Shown: positions 45,299-54,055, numbered from the stretch's first letter. The stretch: 55,050 bases of DNA from Lysobacteraceae bacterium SCN 69-320 (GCA_001725155.1 MEFP01000021.1:1-55050), one strand, 5' to 3'. Translations and numbers: made by a program. The notes: generated from the sequence alone by a model not told the origin.

Positions 45299-46819
45299 GT
45301 GCGCCTACGACTCTGGCATCAGCTGTTCCTGCTCAACGCGCTCCTGGTCGTCGCGGCGCTGGGCGGTGTGCTGCTGGTGCAGCAGCAGGCGTTCCGGCGC
45401 GGCCTGGCCGATTATCTGAATACCCTGGACCGGCAGCGTGCGACGGCGGTCGCCGGTGTGCTCGCCCGGCACTATCGCGAAGCCGGCAACTGGGAATCGC
45501 TGCGCCAGCGTCCGCGCGTCTGGCTGGCGCTGGTCGGCGCCGGCCTGGAACGCGAAGGCGTCGTGCCGGGCGAGGACGGCCCGCCTCTCCGTGAAGACGT
45601 GCTGCCGCCGCCGCGGGCCGGCGATCCGCCGCCGCGCGCGAATGAGCGGCTTGCATCGCCGGACGAATTCCTGCCGGGTCGTCCGCCGCCGCCCGCGGAG
45701 CGTCCGCCACCGCGCCGCCCGGGCGGCATGGACCTGCCGGCGCGCCTGATCCTGCTCGATCTCCAGGGCCGGCACGTCGGCGGCGGCGGCGTGCTCGAAC
45801 ACGCCGATTTCGACGTGCCCATCGACGTCGACGGACGCGTCGTGGGCCACCTCAAGCTGACGCCGCTGCCGCGCCTGCGCGGCGAGGAGGATGTCGCGTT
45901 CGTGCGCCACCAGGCCTGGATTGCCGCCGGCGCCGGCGGCGTCGCGCTGGTGCTCGCGCTGCTGGCGTCGGTCGCGCTCGGCGCACGCGTGCTGCGTCCG
46001 TTGCAGCAGGTGACCGACGGCGCGCGCCGGCTCGCCGCGGGCGACTTCAGCGCGCGCGTGACGGCCGGCGGCGGCGAGATCGGCGCGCTCGCGCACGATT
46101 TCAACCGCCTCGCGCTGGCGCTGGAACAGGCCAGCCAGGCGCGGCGGCAATGGATCGCCGACATCTCGCACGAGCTGCGCACGCCGCTGGCCGTCCTGCG
46201 TGGCGAGATCCATGCGCTGGAGGACGGCATACGTCCATATACGCCGGCGGCGATCGCCTCCCTGCGCGGGGAAACCGAGCGTCTCGGTGCGCTGATCGAC
46301 GATCTGTACCAGCTCGCGCTGGCCGATGTCGGCGCGCTGGCGTACCGGCACGAGCCGGTCGACCTCGGCGAACTGCTGCGCGAAGCGGCGGCGGCCCATG
46401 CGGCGCTGCTGCGCGAACGCGGGATGGACCTGCAGCTGCAGCTGCCTGACGAGGCGATGCCCATCGAGGGCGACGCGCAGCGGCTGTCCCAGCTGTGGAG
46501 CAACCTGCTCGCGAACGCCGCGCGCTACAGCGATGCGGGCGGCTGCGTGCGCGTGCAGGCACAGCGTCTGCCGGCGTCCTGGCTGATCCACGTCGACGAC
46601 ACGCCGCCGGGTGTCGCCGAAACCGATCTGCCGCGCCTGTTCGATCGGTTGTTCCGCGGCGATGCCTCGCGCAGCCGCAGCAGCGGCGGCGCCGGACTCG
46701 GCCTGGCCATCTGCAAAAGCATCGTCATAGCGCATGCGGGCAGCATCGTGGCCGCGCCGTCGCCGCTGGGCGGACTGCGCATCAGCGTGTGCCTGCCCCG
46801 TAGCGAGGATTCCCGATGA
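45299..46819 (+). CDS. BaeS/CpxA-like sensor histidine kinase
   Basis: A 506-residue membrane kinase with one N-terminal helix (about residues 6-28), a periplasmic domain of about 185 residues with a strikingly Pro/Arg/Gly-rich central stretch (P-P-P-P-A-E-R-P-P-P-R-R-P-G), a second helix (W-I-A-A-G-A-G-G-V-A-L-V-L-A-L-L), a HAMP-like linker and a HisKA/HATPase core. His is at about residue 291 ([10 protein letters not shown]), and the ATPase shows L-L-A-N-A-A-R-Y and G-G-A-G-L-G-L-A-I. The start is GTG (45299). The stop overlaps the regulator start by 4 bp (ATGA), so the two are co-translated. The neighbouring Spy-like gene supports an envelope-stress role. Confidence 0.92.
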   Translation: MRLRLWHQLFLLNALLVVAALGGVLLVQQQAFRRGLADYLNTLDRQRATAVAGVLARHYREAGNWESLRQRPRVWLALVGAGLEREGVVPGEDGPPLREDVLPPPRAGDPPPRANERLASPDEFLPGRPPPPAERPPPRRPGGMDLPARLILLDLQGRHVGGGGVLEHADFDVPIDVDGRVVGHLKLTPLPRLRGEEDVAFVRHQAWIAAGAGGVALVLALLASVALGARVLRPLQQVTDGARRLAAGDFSARVTAGGGEIGALAHDFNRLALALEQASQARRQWIADISHELRTPLAVLRGEIHALEDGIRPYTPAAIASLRGETERLGALIDDLYQLALADVGALAYRHEPVDLGELLREAAAAHAALLRERGMDLQLQLPDEAMPIEGDAQRLSQLWSNLLANAARYSDAGGCVRVQAQRLPASWLIHVDDTPPGVAETDLPRLFDRLFRGDASRSRSSGGAGLGLAICKSIVIAHAGSIVAAPSPLGGLRISVCLPRSEDSR

Positions 46820-47499
46820 GCAGCGCGCGCATCCTGATCGTCGAGGACGAACCCAAGCTCGCGGCGCTGCTGCGCGACTATCTGGTCGCCGACGGATTCA
46901 GCGTCGATCACCTGGCGCGCGGCGATGCCGCGATCGCGTGGATCCGGCAGAACACGCCGGATCTGGTCGTGCTCGACTTGATGCTGCCGGGCCTCGACGG
47001 ATTCGGCGTCTGTCGCGAGCTGCGTACGTTCTCGACCGTTCCGGTGATCATGCTGACCGCGCGGATCGAGGAAATCGACCGCCTGCTGGGGCTGGAGCTC
47101 GGCGCCGACGACTATGTCTGCAAGCCGTTCAGCCCGCGCGAAGTCGTCGCCCGCGTGCGCGCGCAGCTGCGGCGTGCGCAGCTCTGGCAAGGCGGCGGCG
47201 CGCCCAGGCCCGAGATCGAACTGCAGCCCGAGCGCTTCGAGGCGCGCGTGCGCGGCGCGCGGCTTCCGCTGACGCCGGTGGAGTTCCGCCTGCTGCAGGT
47301 GCTGATCGCGCATCCCGGCCGGGTGCATTCGCGCAACCAGCTGCTGGATGCGATCTACGTCGACCACCGCGTGGTCAGCGACCGCACCGTCGACAGCCAT
47401 GTGAAGAATCTGCGCCGCAAGATCGCCGACGCGGCCGGCGGCTACGATCCGATCCAGTCGATCTACGGTATCGGCTACAAATTCGACGAAACCGCCTGA
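46816..47499 (+). CDS. OmpR-family response regulator, BaeR-like
   Basis: A protein of 227 residues with a receiver domain (I-L-I-V-E-D-E-P; phospho-acceptor Asp54 in L-D-L-M-L-P-G; Thr and K-P-F later) and an OmpR/PhoB winged-helix domain (L-T-P-V-E-F-R-L-L-Q-V-L-I-A-H-P-G-R-V-H-S-R, then R-T-V-D-S-H-V-K-N-L-R-R-K-I). It is coupled to the kinase by an ATGA overlap. BaeR in enterobacteria controls spy and multidrug efflux; here the Spy-like gene lies convergent just downstream. Confidence 0.94.
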   Translation: MSSARILIVEDEPKLAALLRDYLVADGFSVDHLARGDAAIAWIRQNTPDLVVLDLMLPGLDGFGVCRELRTFSTVPVIMLTARIEEIDRLLGLELGADDYVCKPFSPREVVARVRAQLRRAQLWQGGGAPRPEIELQPERFEARVRGARLPLTPVEFRLLQVLIAHPGRVHSRNQLLDAIYVDHRVVSDRTVDSHVKNLRRKIADAAGGYDPIQSIYGIGYKFDETA

Positions 47500-47521
47500 G
47501 GTCGCGCTGCCGCTGTCCGAA

Positions 47522-47545
47522 CCGCATTGCCGGGGGCGAATGCGG
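47522..47545. terminator. Hairpin at convergent gene ends
   Basis: A 7-bp inverted repeat (47522-47528 with 47539-47545, 10-nt loop) sits between the regulator gene and the convergent Spy-like gene. It is weak and lacks a T run. Confidence 0.35.
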
Positions 47546-47568
47546 GTGACGGAACGGTCGATGGCGCC

Positions 47569-47955
47569 TCAGTGCCGGTCCGCAGGGGCTGCGTCGCGCT
47601 CGTGTTCGCGCGGCGGTGCTCCCGGCGGCCTGGGACGTAGCTGCTCGAACCGGGCCAGCTGATCGGCACTCAGCACGCCGCGCAGGCGCGCGCGGGTCTC
47701 CTCGTGCAACGCGTCCATCTTCTGCCGCATTGCCGAATGATCCGCATCCGCCCGTTCCTGCAGTGCGCGGCGCTTGGCGTGCTGATCTTCCAGGATCTGC
47801 ACGAACGGCGGCACCTGCGCAGCGTCGAGGCCGAGCTCGCGCGCCAGGTCGGCGGGCGAGGGCGGGCGCCGGACTCCGCGTCCGGGTTCCTGGCCCATCG
47901 CGTTCGACACGGCGATCGCGTTCATCAGCATGAAGACCAGATGGCGGTGCTGCAT
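47569..47955 (-). CDS. Spy/CpxP-like periplasmic protein
   Basis: A protein of 128 residues with a signal peptide whose core is unusual in starting with His/Met residues (M-Q-H-R-H-L-V-F-M-L-M), cleavage probably near A-M-G-Q. The mature chain is helical and charged, with the pattern L-A-R-E-L-G-L-D-A-A-Q and L-R-G-V-L-S-A-D-Q-L-A-R-F-E, typical of the LTXXQ (Spy/CpxP/CnrX-like) group, here with L-S-A-D-Q. Such proteins are ATP-independent periplasmic chaperones or stress-sensor partners. The ATG at 47955 has GAGGAGAAGC upstream. It lies convergent to the BaeSR-like operon and is likely a regulon member or signal partner. Confidence 0.85.
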   Translation of the reverse strand: MQHRHLVFMLMNAIAVSNAMGQEPGRGVRRPPSPADLARELGLDAAQVPPFVQILEDQHAKRRALQERADADHSAMRQKMDALHEETRARLRGVLSADQLARFEQLRPRPPGAPPREHERDAAPADRH

Positions 47956-48246
47956 GCGCTTCTCCTCGTTCCACGCGGCGACAGTGCCCGAGCCCCGGAC
48001 GCAGGATGACGTCCCAGAATGCACGGAGAATGGAGAAATTGAGGAGACGGGGACGCTATCGGTCGGATCCGGTCAACGGATGCAGGGGGCCGAAGCGATG
48101 CGAAGATGTCTTCCGTGGGCCGTTGTGGGCGCCGGGGGAAATCCGGAGCGCATCATTCGCGCAGCCGGTGCTCAAACGTTCCTCGTCATTGGCCGGGTGC
48201 CTGCCTCATGGCGAATACCTCGTTTCGTTCAGGCCACAGCTGCCGC
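47956..48246. other. Intergenic interval upstream of truncated lipoprotein
   Basis: A gene-free stretch of 291 bp. Frames that cross it (for example from 48106) extend into the lipoprotein but show no protein-like composition before 48247. It should include promoters for the divergent Spy-like and lipoprotein genes. Confidence 0.4.
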
Positions 48247-48630
48247 ATGAGCCAGCCAATCCGGTGCAGAACTTTCGTGAGAACCGCCGCTCCTCGGATG
48301 CTGGCGCTGCTCCTGGCCGGTTGCGCGAATCGGACCGTCGCTCCGGATGATTCGGCGAGTGTCGACGCCAACGCGTCATTGATGGCGGAGCCGACGCCGT
48401 CGGAGTGGACGACAGGGCCGGTCTGGCATTTCGTTCAGTCGCGGCGTGACGGAACGATCGAGCGCGAATTCAGGGTACGCGTCACTGACCAGCCCGAGCA
48501 GGCCTGCAGCTCTGGGGACTGGCGGGCGCCGGGTGCGCTGAGTCTCGCCGCCTTCCAGTCGATTGCCTCAGGCATCACCGGCACCGTCACGACCGCTGCG
48601 TGCCTTCGCGCGACCCGTACGTGGAGTGCG
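48247..48630 (+). pseudogene. Truncated lipoprotein in frame with the next gene
   Basis: From the ATG at 48247 the frame encodes a lipoprotein signal (Arg-containing n-region, then M-L-A-L-L-L-A-G-C lipobox at about residues 18-26), followed by about 100 residues (E-W-T-T-G-P-V-W-H-F-V-Q-S-R-R-D-G-T and D-Q-P-E-Q-A-C-S-S-G-D-W-R-A) that look like the N-terminal part of a small envelope protein. There is no stop codon; the frame runs straight into the beta-propeller gene starting near 48631. I read this as a lipoprotein gene that lost its 3' end, but a single long fusion of 681 residues starting at 48247 is possible. Confidence 0.55.
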
Positions 48631-50289
48631 ATGTCAGGTTTCGGCGGCAAGCACGTACGCCGGCGGGAAGGTGCGGATGTCCCGCGCCGGAGCCGTGCCG
48701 TGTCCCTGTCCCGATCCGTTGGTCTCGCTGTCGGTGTGCTCGTGTCTTCCCTGCTGCCGTCGGCGGGCTTCGCCCAGGTCGACGGCAGTCTCGATCCGGC
48801 CTTCGGCAGTCCCGCCGATGCCGGGCGCATCGCGTTCTCGATCGTCTCGCGCGATCCGGCGGATACGCCCGGTTCGTTGAACTGGGCGCAGGTCACGCCG
48901 TTCAAGGTGCTGCCGCGCCGCGACGGTTCGGCCATCGTCTGGTCGAACGCCGCCACGCCCTACGACCTGCCGATCAGCGCGCCGACCGTGCCGGTCGCGA
49001 TACGGATCCGGGCCGACGGCACCTGGGACACCACCTGGGGCGCCAGCGGCGGCGGCCGCACGGTGATCTACGTCGGTGAGGATTACAACTGGCGTGCCGC
49101 CGATGCCGTGACGACGGCCGACGGCGGCATGGCCGTCGTGGGCACCATCGACAACCCCGACGGCAGCAGCGACATAGCGGTCTGGCGATTCCTCGAGAAC
49201 GGCCAGATCTTCGCCGGCTTCGGCACCAACGGCCTGCGCCGGCTGCGTCGCGGCGGCCTGCCCTCGGACGCGGGCAAGGTCCTGCACCGGGCCGATCTGG
49301 ATCTCCTCGGCCAGGGCTTTCCGTCCCCGGACCTGCTGATCGTCGGCGCCAACATCCGCGACGGACTGATGGGCGTGCACGACCTCGGGCTCATCATCCT
49401 GGACGAGCTGGGTTCGGTCTGCCCGTCGTCGGTGGCCGCCTGCGGCAACGTCGTCGGCGGCAACGTGGGTTCGCCCAGCGAATGGCGCATGCTGCGCCTG
49501 GGCAGCGCGCTGTGTCCGAACGGCGGCGACGTCGACGTGGCGGACCTGACCAAGTTCGACGCCGGAGTCTCCGACGCGATCCCGGTGCTGATTCGCGGCT
49601 GCGGCGATACCGCCGTCGTCAAGCACACGATCATCGGCAACGTCGGCGGCAGTAGCTGGGGCTGGACCACGAATACGGGCTACGCCAACAGCGGCCGTTC
49701 GCTCGTCACCTTCGGCACGGGCTTCCGCGTCGACGGCAACGCGATCGTGCATGCGCCGCTGCCGGGCGTGGCGCTGGGCAGCGAATCGCTCGTCATCGCC
49801 GGCGCGCGCGCTCAAGCCGACGGCAGCCAGCCGCGCCTGATGGCCGCGCGGCTGGACCGCACCTCGTTCACCGCGGCGACCTACGACGCCGATCCGCCCG
49901 GCGATCCGTGGACCAGTCCCGGCGCCTACGCCGATGCGCTGCTCGTGCAGCCCGACGGCAAGCTGATCCTCGGCGGCGGCGGCGCGCTGTCGTCGTGGAC
50001 CTTCGGCGACGGCCTGCTGATGCGCCTCAATGCCGACCTGTCGCCGGATGCTGCGTTCGGCAACCTCAGCGTGAGCCTGCCCGGGCGGCAGCTGTACGGC
50101 TACCCGATCGGCGGCACCGACCGCGACAACCGCGTCAACGCGATGGCGCTCACCGCCGACGGCAAGCTGCTGCTCGCCGGCTACGTGTACGCGAGCAACG
50201 ACGGCAACTCGCGCTACGGCTCGGTCATGCGCGTGCGGCTGCAAGGCGACCGCCTGTTCACGAACGGGTTCGACCCCGTGCCGCAGTAG
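48631..50289 (+). CDS. Secreted beta-propeller protein with FTNGFD tail
   Basis: A protein of 552 residues from ATG 48631, with GGAG just upstream. After a Lys/Arg-rich n-region of about 30 residues there is a good signal core (S-V-G-L-A-V-G-V-L-V-S-S-L-L-P-S-A-G-F-A-Q). The mature chain opens D-G-S-L-D-P-A-F-G-S and carries several repeats around L-N-A-D-L-S-P-D-A-A-F-G, L-T-A-D-G-K-L-L-L-A-G and V-Q-P-D-G-K-L-I-L-G-G, which is the delta-60 (TIGR02608-like) propeller motif. Four Cys pairs may form disulphides. The chain ends D-R-L-F-T-N-G-F-D-P-V-P-Q. It shares a frame with the upstream lipoprotein remnant; a GTG at 48700 is another start option. Confidence 0.82.
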   Translation: MSGFGGKHVRRREGADVPRRSRAVSLSRSVGLAVGVLVSSLLPSAGFAQVDGSLDPAFGSPADAGRIAFSIVSRDPADTPGSLNWAQVTPFKVLPRRDGSAIVWSNAATPYDLPISAPTVPVAIRIRADGTWDTTWGASGGGRTVIYVGEDYNWRAADAVTTADGGMAVVGTIDNPDGSSDIAVWRFLENGQIFAGFGTNGLRRLRRGGLPSDAGKVLHRADLDLLGQGFPSPDLLIVGANIRDGLMGVHDLGLIILDELGSVCPSSVAACGNVVGGNVGSPSEWRMLRLGSALCPNGGDVDVADLTKFDAGVSDAIPVLIRGCGDTAVVKHTIIGNVGGSSWGWTTNTGYANSGRSLVTFGTGFRVDGNAIVHAPLPGVALGSESLVIAGARAQADGSQPRLMAARLDRTSFTAATYDADPPGDPWTSPGAYADALLVQPDGKLILGGGGALSSWTFGDGLLMRLNADLSPDAAFGNLSVSLPGRQLYGYPIGGTDRDNRVNAMALTADGKLLLAGYVYASNDGNSRYGSVMRVRLQGDRLFTNGFDPVPQ

Positions 50290-50628
50290 CGCGGCGCCGG
50301 GTGCTTGTGCGAGCAGCGTCTACGGCGCAGCTCCGCCAAGGCGGTTTGCGTCGTTGGCCTCGACAAGCCTGTGATCAGGACCGGTCGGAACCCTCTCCCG
50401 GTAGAATCGCGGATCGCTTTTCCACGATGTTGCCTGCCGCTCAGCCGACCGCAACGGAAAGCGGCAATCGCGAGCATTACACGGCTGAGTGAGTCGTCCC
50501 CGGCTCAAGGCGGTCAGCCCGGCCAGGGTGATCAGCTGCAGAAAGCTCAAGCACCGGTGACGACACGCGGGGCCGCGATTGGCCGGCTGCAACGCGGCCG
50601 TGAATAAGGCGCGACTCCCGACAGCCGG
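50290..50628. other. Gene-free interval between convergent genes
   Basis: This 339-bp stretch lies between the convergent beta-propeller (plus) and beta-helix (minus) genes. A plus-strand TAGAAT at 50402-50407 in a C-C-G-G context resembles a -10 box, but no good -35 or downstream gene exists. No hairpin with a T run was found. A small RNA cannot be excluded. Confidence 0.35.
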
Positions 50629-52878
50629 CTAGAAATCGTAGCCGTTGGCAAACAGTACATCGCCCCCGGCAATGGCAACGACGTTCGAGTATTCCGACGT
50701 GTTGTTGGCGTTGCAGGCCGACAGAATGATCCCGTTATTGCCAAGGAAGCACTTCAGCTGTCCCTGCCAACCGCTGCCGGACGGCACGTTGGTCAGCGGC
50801 GTGATGTCGGTGGCAGTCATCACGATACGGCGCCCGTTGGATACGGGCGGCAACGTGGCCGTGCAACGCGCTCCCGAACAGGCGCCGCTGCTGGCAGGCC
50901 TGCCAGTGCCGTCGGTGGTGATCAGCTGCTCGCCCAGAAAGACCATCGACGTTGCCGCGGTGGTCGCGGCGGCATTGATCGAATAGAACTCCATGCGAAA
51001 GTTGGCCGGGCCGTGGCTGGTGATCGTCCAGCGCGCCAGGGTGTTCGCACCCGTGTTGCTGGGTGCAGCGGCGCCGACGCACGGTCCGGACAGTTCGGTG
51101 CCCGTGCAGATCTGCGGCGTGTTCTGATCGCGGTTGGCGTAATTGGGGGGGAATTCGCCGTGATCGAAGTCGGCGGCATTGGGGCTGTGCTCGAGATCGA
51201 TGTCCACTCCGGCCAGCGTTTTTGCATTGCCATACACGCGGTTGCGCTGGAACAGGTTGGCCCAGCCGCTGGTGTCGCCGCCGCCGTTGTAAAGCTTGAT
51301 GCCATTGCGCTTGTTCGCGACGACCACGTTGCGGTCGCTCGCACCGGGGCCGCCCACCGTCGTGGAGGCGGCCGTTTCGATATGGATGCCGTCCACGCCG
51401 TTGCCCAGGGTCGTGGCGTTGGCGAATTTCGCGCTGATGCCCACCAGGTTCTTGGTGATGGTGGTGCTGTTGGTACTGCTGCCACGTACCGTGATGCCGT
51501 GGCGTGCATTGGCCGAGACGGTGTTGCCCGTGATGGCATTGCCGGTGGTGGTGACGATGATGCCGTCGCCCTTGTTGCCGAAGGCGGCGGAGTTGATCGG
51601 CGTGCCGGTAGGAAACTCGGCCAGGCCGATGGTGTTGTAGAGCACCTTCACGCCGTTGCTCGCGCCCGTGATCATGACGCCGGCATAGTCCGCCCCTACA
51701 TCCGGGAAGGCATTGTTGTTCGCCCCCTTGTTGTCGGAAATCAGATTGGCCGGGCCGATGACGGCGGCGGTGAAACTCGGGTTGAAGCTGGTGCCCGACG
51801 TATCGGGCCTGGAATCGACATAGATGCCGCTCAGGGCGTTGCCGACGTGCACGGCCTGATTGGCGGCGCTCAGGCCGATACGGTTGCCCATGATGAAGTT
51901 CGGCAGGAATACGGCACCGGAGGCGTCATTGATGCCGTTGCCATTGTTGCCGCTGATGACATTGCCCGGACCGATCATGTTGCCGAAGGTCGTACCGGTC
52001 AGGTTGACGCCGTTGCCGCCGTTGGCGATGGCGATGTTGCCGGTGAGGTCGGTGCCGATCATGTTGCCGCTGACGAATACCGCCGCGAGATTCTGGCTGA
52101 AGATCTCGATGCCATCGCCGCCGTTGCCGGAGATGACGTTGCCGTTGACGAACACCGGCTGCAAGGAGGCGAGCGTCGTGGCCAGCTGGCTCTGGAAGGC
52201 GTTGACCGCGGACGCATCGACCGGCTGCACCGGGAATTGCGAGTACAGGTTGGACAGGAAGCCGGAGCTGGTATCGGGATAGACGCGCGACGCCGACAGC
52301 GAGATGCCGTCGCCCGTATTGGGCATCGCGACGGCGCCGGTCGCGTTCACGCCGATGTAGTTGCCACTGAACGTGTAGTTGTGGCCATTGGCGCTGATGC
52401 CGTTGCCGTTGCAGTTGCCGATGTTGAGATTGAAGATCTTCGAACCGGTGGCGCCGTCGGCATGGCCCAGCGCGGCGGTGCCCGAGTCGGTAAGATCGAA
52501 GCAGCTGCGACCGTTGCCGTTGATCGTCACCCGGTTGCCGTTGATCGTATACGGCGCACGCAGCTGCGGCAGCCCGCCGTTGACCACGGTGATCGAGGTG
52601 ACGCCGACGAAGTTGATCGTGTGCGAACCGGAGCGATTGTTGCCGAACATGATCGCCGCGCGCAGCGAGCAGTGCGTCGTATCGCCCTGGGCCGCGCACT
52701 TGGTGGTGGTGGCCGGATCCTGCGGGGCATCGCTGGACACGTTCACGTTGTAGATTTCGGCGTGGGCCTGCAGGCCCAGCCCGCCCAGCAGGGCGCCTGC
52801 CAGCCACAGGGTGCGCAGGCGCTGCGCGCCGGAGTGAAACCGCTGGCCGCGCCGGTGCGCGGAGTGCATCGTGTTCAT
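50629..52878 (-). CDS. Secreted right-handed beta-helix protein with FANGYDF tail
   Basis: A 749-residue exported protein with a signal peptide (L-W-L-A-G-A-L-L-G-G-L-G-L-Q-A-H-A). Near residue 70 it has C-S-L-R-A-A-I, the C-S-L-R-E-A-I-like start motif of bacterial cell-surface beta-helix proteins (CSLREA type). From about 110 to 600 it contains many parallel beta-helix turns with N-x-I-S-G-N-x-G-N-G-I and G-N-x-I-G patterns, as in pectate-lyase-like or NosD-like folds. A beta-sandwich follows, and the chain ends D-V-L-F-A-N-G-Y-D-F. The ATG at 52878 has AGGTAAGG upstream. Likely surface-exposed, adhesin-like or polysaccharide-active; no catalytic site recognised. Confidence 0.87.
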   Translation of the reverse strand: MNTMHSAHRRGQRFHSGAQRLRTLWLAGALLGGLGLQAHAEIYNVNVSSDAPQDPATTTKCAAQGDTTHCSLRAAIMFGNNRSGSHTINFVGVTSITVVNGGLPQLRAPYTINGNRVTINGNGRSCFDLTDSGTAALGHADGATGSKIFNLNIGNCNGNGISANGHNYTFSGNYIGVNATGAVAMPNTGDGISLSASRVYPDTSSGFLSNLYSQFPVQPVDASAVNAFQSQLATTLASLQPVFVNGNVISGNGGDGIEIFSQNLAAVFVSGNMIGTDLTGNIAIANGGNGVNLTGTTFGNMIGPGNVISGNNGNGINDASGAVFLPNFIMGNRIGLSAANQAVHVGNALSGIYVDSRPDTSGTSFNPSFTAAVIGPANLISDNKGANNNAFPDVGADYAGVMITGASNGVKVLYNTIGLAEFPTGTPINSAAFGNKGDGIIVTTTGNAITGNTVSANARHGITVRGSSTNSTTITKNLVGISAKFANATTLGNGVDGIHIETAASTTVGGPGASDRNVVVANKRNGIKLYNGGGDTSGWANLFQRNRVYGNAKTLAGVDIDLEHSPNAADFDHGEFPPNYANRDQNTPQICTGTELSGPCVGAAAPSNTGANTLARWTITSHGPANFRMEFYSINAAATTAATSMVFLGEQLITTDGTGRPASSGACSGARCTATLPPVSNGRRIVMTATDITPLTNVPSGSGWQGQLKCFLGNNGIILSACNANNTSEYSNVVAIAGGDVLFANGYDF

Positions 52879-53097
52879 GGCCTTACCTGTTCGTTGACGT
52901 GTTGGCGGATGTGACCGGCGCCTTCTATCCGGCGCATATCCTGTTCAACGTCCAACGGAGGTAAAGCCGAACATTCCTCGGCGGCAAAGGAAACAGGGCG
53001 GGGGCCGCCCATTGACCGGCTTCGTCGCTGTAAGCCTCTGAACCGTTGCTGCAACCGCCGCCGGTGCGCTCGCCGATGACTTGCTGATGGCTTGCCG

Positions 53098-53724
53098 TCA
53101 GTCGATGGTGAAACTCTGCAGCCCGACCGGCGTGAAACCTACGGTGATCGATGAGCCGTCATTTTCATAACAGTAGTTGATGATGCTCGCCGGGAATCCG
53201 GCATTGGCACCGGTGCCGTTGCCCGAACTGATTTGTACCCAGGCGTAGTTGAGGCTACCCGTGTCTTCGTTGAGGAAACGCATGCCGAGGTAGCGAACGC
53301 CGGCCGTCTGAAAATTCGTGCCCCGCGTGATCGCGCGGTTGTAGAAGCCGGTGACTGGGTTCGTTGGCACGGTCGCTCCAAGCCATAGGTCTTGTGCTAC
53401 CGCCGTGTTGCCCGGTGTGCCTGTCGCCAGGATGCCCACGAGCGACGGCGGCGGGTCGGGAACGAAAAAGGCCAGCGCGTAGTTCGTGCTGGAGGAGGAG
53501 TAGTTGAAGGGATTGAAGTCCCAGCCGGGAACGTCCCGGGGCGTCGTTGCCACAGCGCCGGTGACGAAGTTGACGTAGAGACCGTCCATCGTGCTGGGAA
53601 TGGCGATGGGCTGCGGCGGAAAACTGCATCGCATAAACGCCGTCGCGGGCTGGGACATCACCAGTAGGGCCGCGCACATCAGGGGCGCGCGGAAATGCGT
53701 CGAGGCATCGAGTGGGAGCGACAT
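53098..53724 (-). CDS. Small secreted protein with GLQSFTID tail
   Basis: A protein of 208 residues with a signal peptide (M-C-A-A-L-L-V-M-S-Q-P-A-T-A). The mature part is beta-rich with many aromatic and Gly/Ser residues (W-D-F-N-P-F-N-Y-S-S-S-S, Y-L-G-M-R-F-L-N-E-D-T-G-S-L-N-Y-A-W-V-Q-I) and two Cys; the Y-A-W-V-Q-I segment resembles a jelly-roll or PEP-CTERM-type beta-sandwich. It ends P-V-G-L-Q-S-F-T-I-D, matching the L-Q-S-F-x-(V/I)-D end of the nuclease. The ATG at 53724 begins the signal peptide; a TTG at 53760 is an alternative start. I do not recognise a named family. Confidence 0.78.
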   Translation of the reverse strand: MSLPLDASTHFRAPLMCAALLVMSQPATAFMRCSFPPQPIAIPSTMDGLYVNFVTGAVATTPRDVPGWDFNPFNYSSSSTNYALAFFVPDPPPSLVGILATGTPGNTAVAQDLWLGATVPTNPVTGFYNRAITRGTNFQTAGVRYLGMRFLNEDTGSLNYAWVQISSGNGTGANAGFPASIINYCYENDGSSITVGFTPVGLQSFTID

Positions 53725-54055
53725 GGTCAGGGCTCTGCCGATGAAGACGGATGGAGGCAATCCTACCGCAACTCGTCATGGCGGCGCGTCGACGGCTCGA
53801 TAAGCGATCCGCGGAAATCGGGACACCCATCGGAAATGGAAATCGCCGAAATGGAAATCGGGACACCCACTATTCTTTTGCCGATTGCCCGAATACTCGC
53901 CTGAGGGGCGTCGACATAGGCAGATTTGCTCCGGAGGCTTCGTCGTACCGGCGCAGCTATCTACTGCGGATAGTCTTCGACTTGACCGGTTCAGTGGTAC
54001 TGCGGAGTGGCGCTGCCGACTTTTTTCGGCATGGCGCACATCTCTGGATGTGCGC
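53725..54055. repeat. Gap with two GGACACCC elements
   Basis: No gene is supported in these 331 bases. At 53816-53871 two copies of GAAATCGGGACACCCA lie 36 bp apart, the second beginning with an overlapping GGAAATGGAAATC direct repeat. They lie between the small secreted gene and the transposase, as expected for REP-like elements mobilised by it. Confidence 0.6.
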
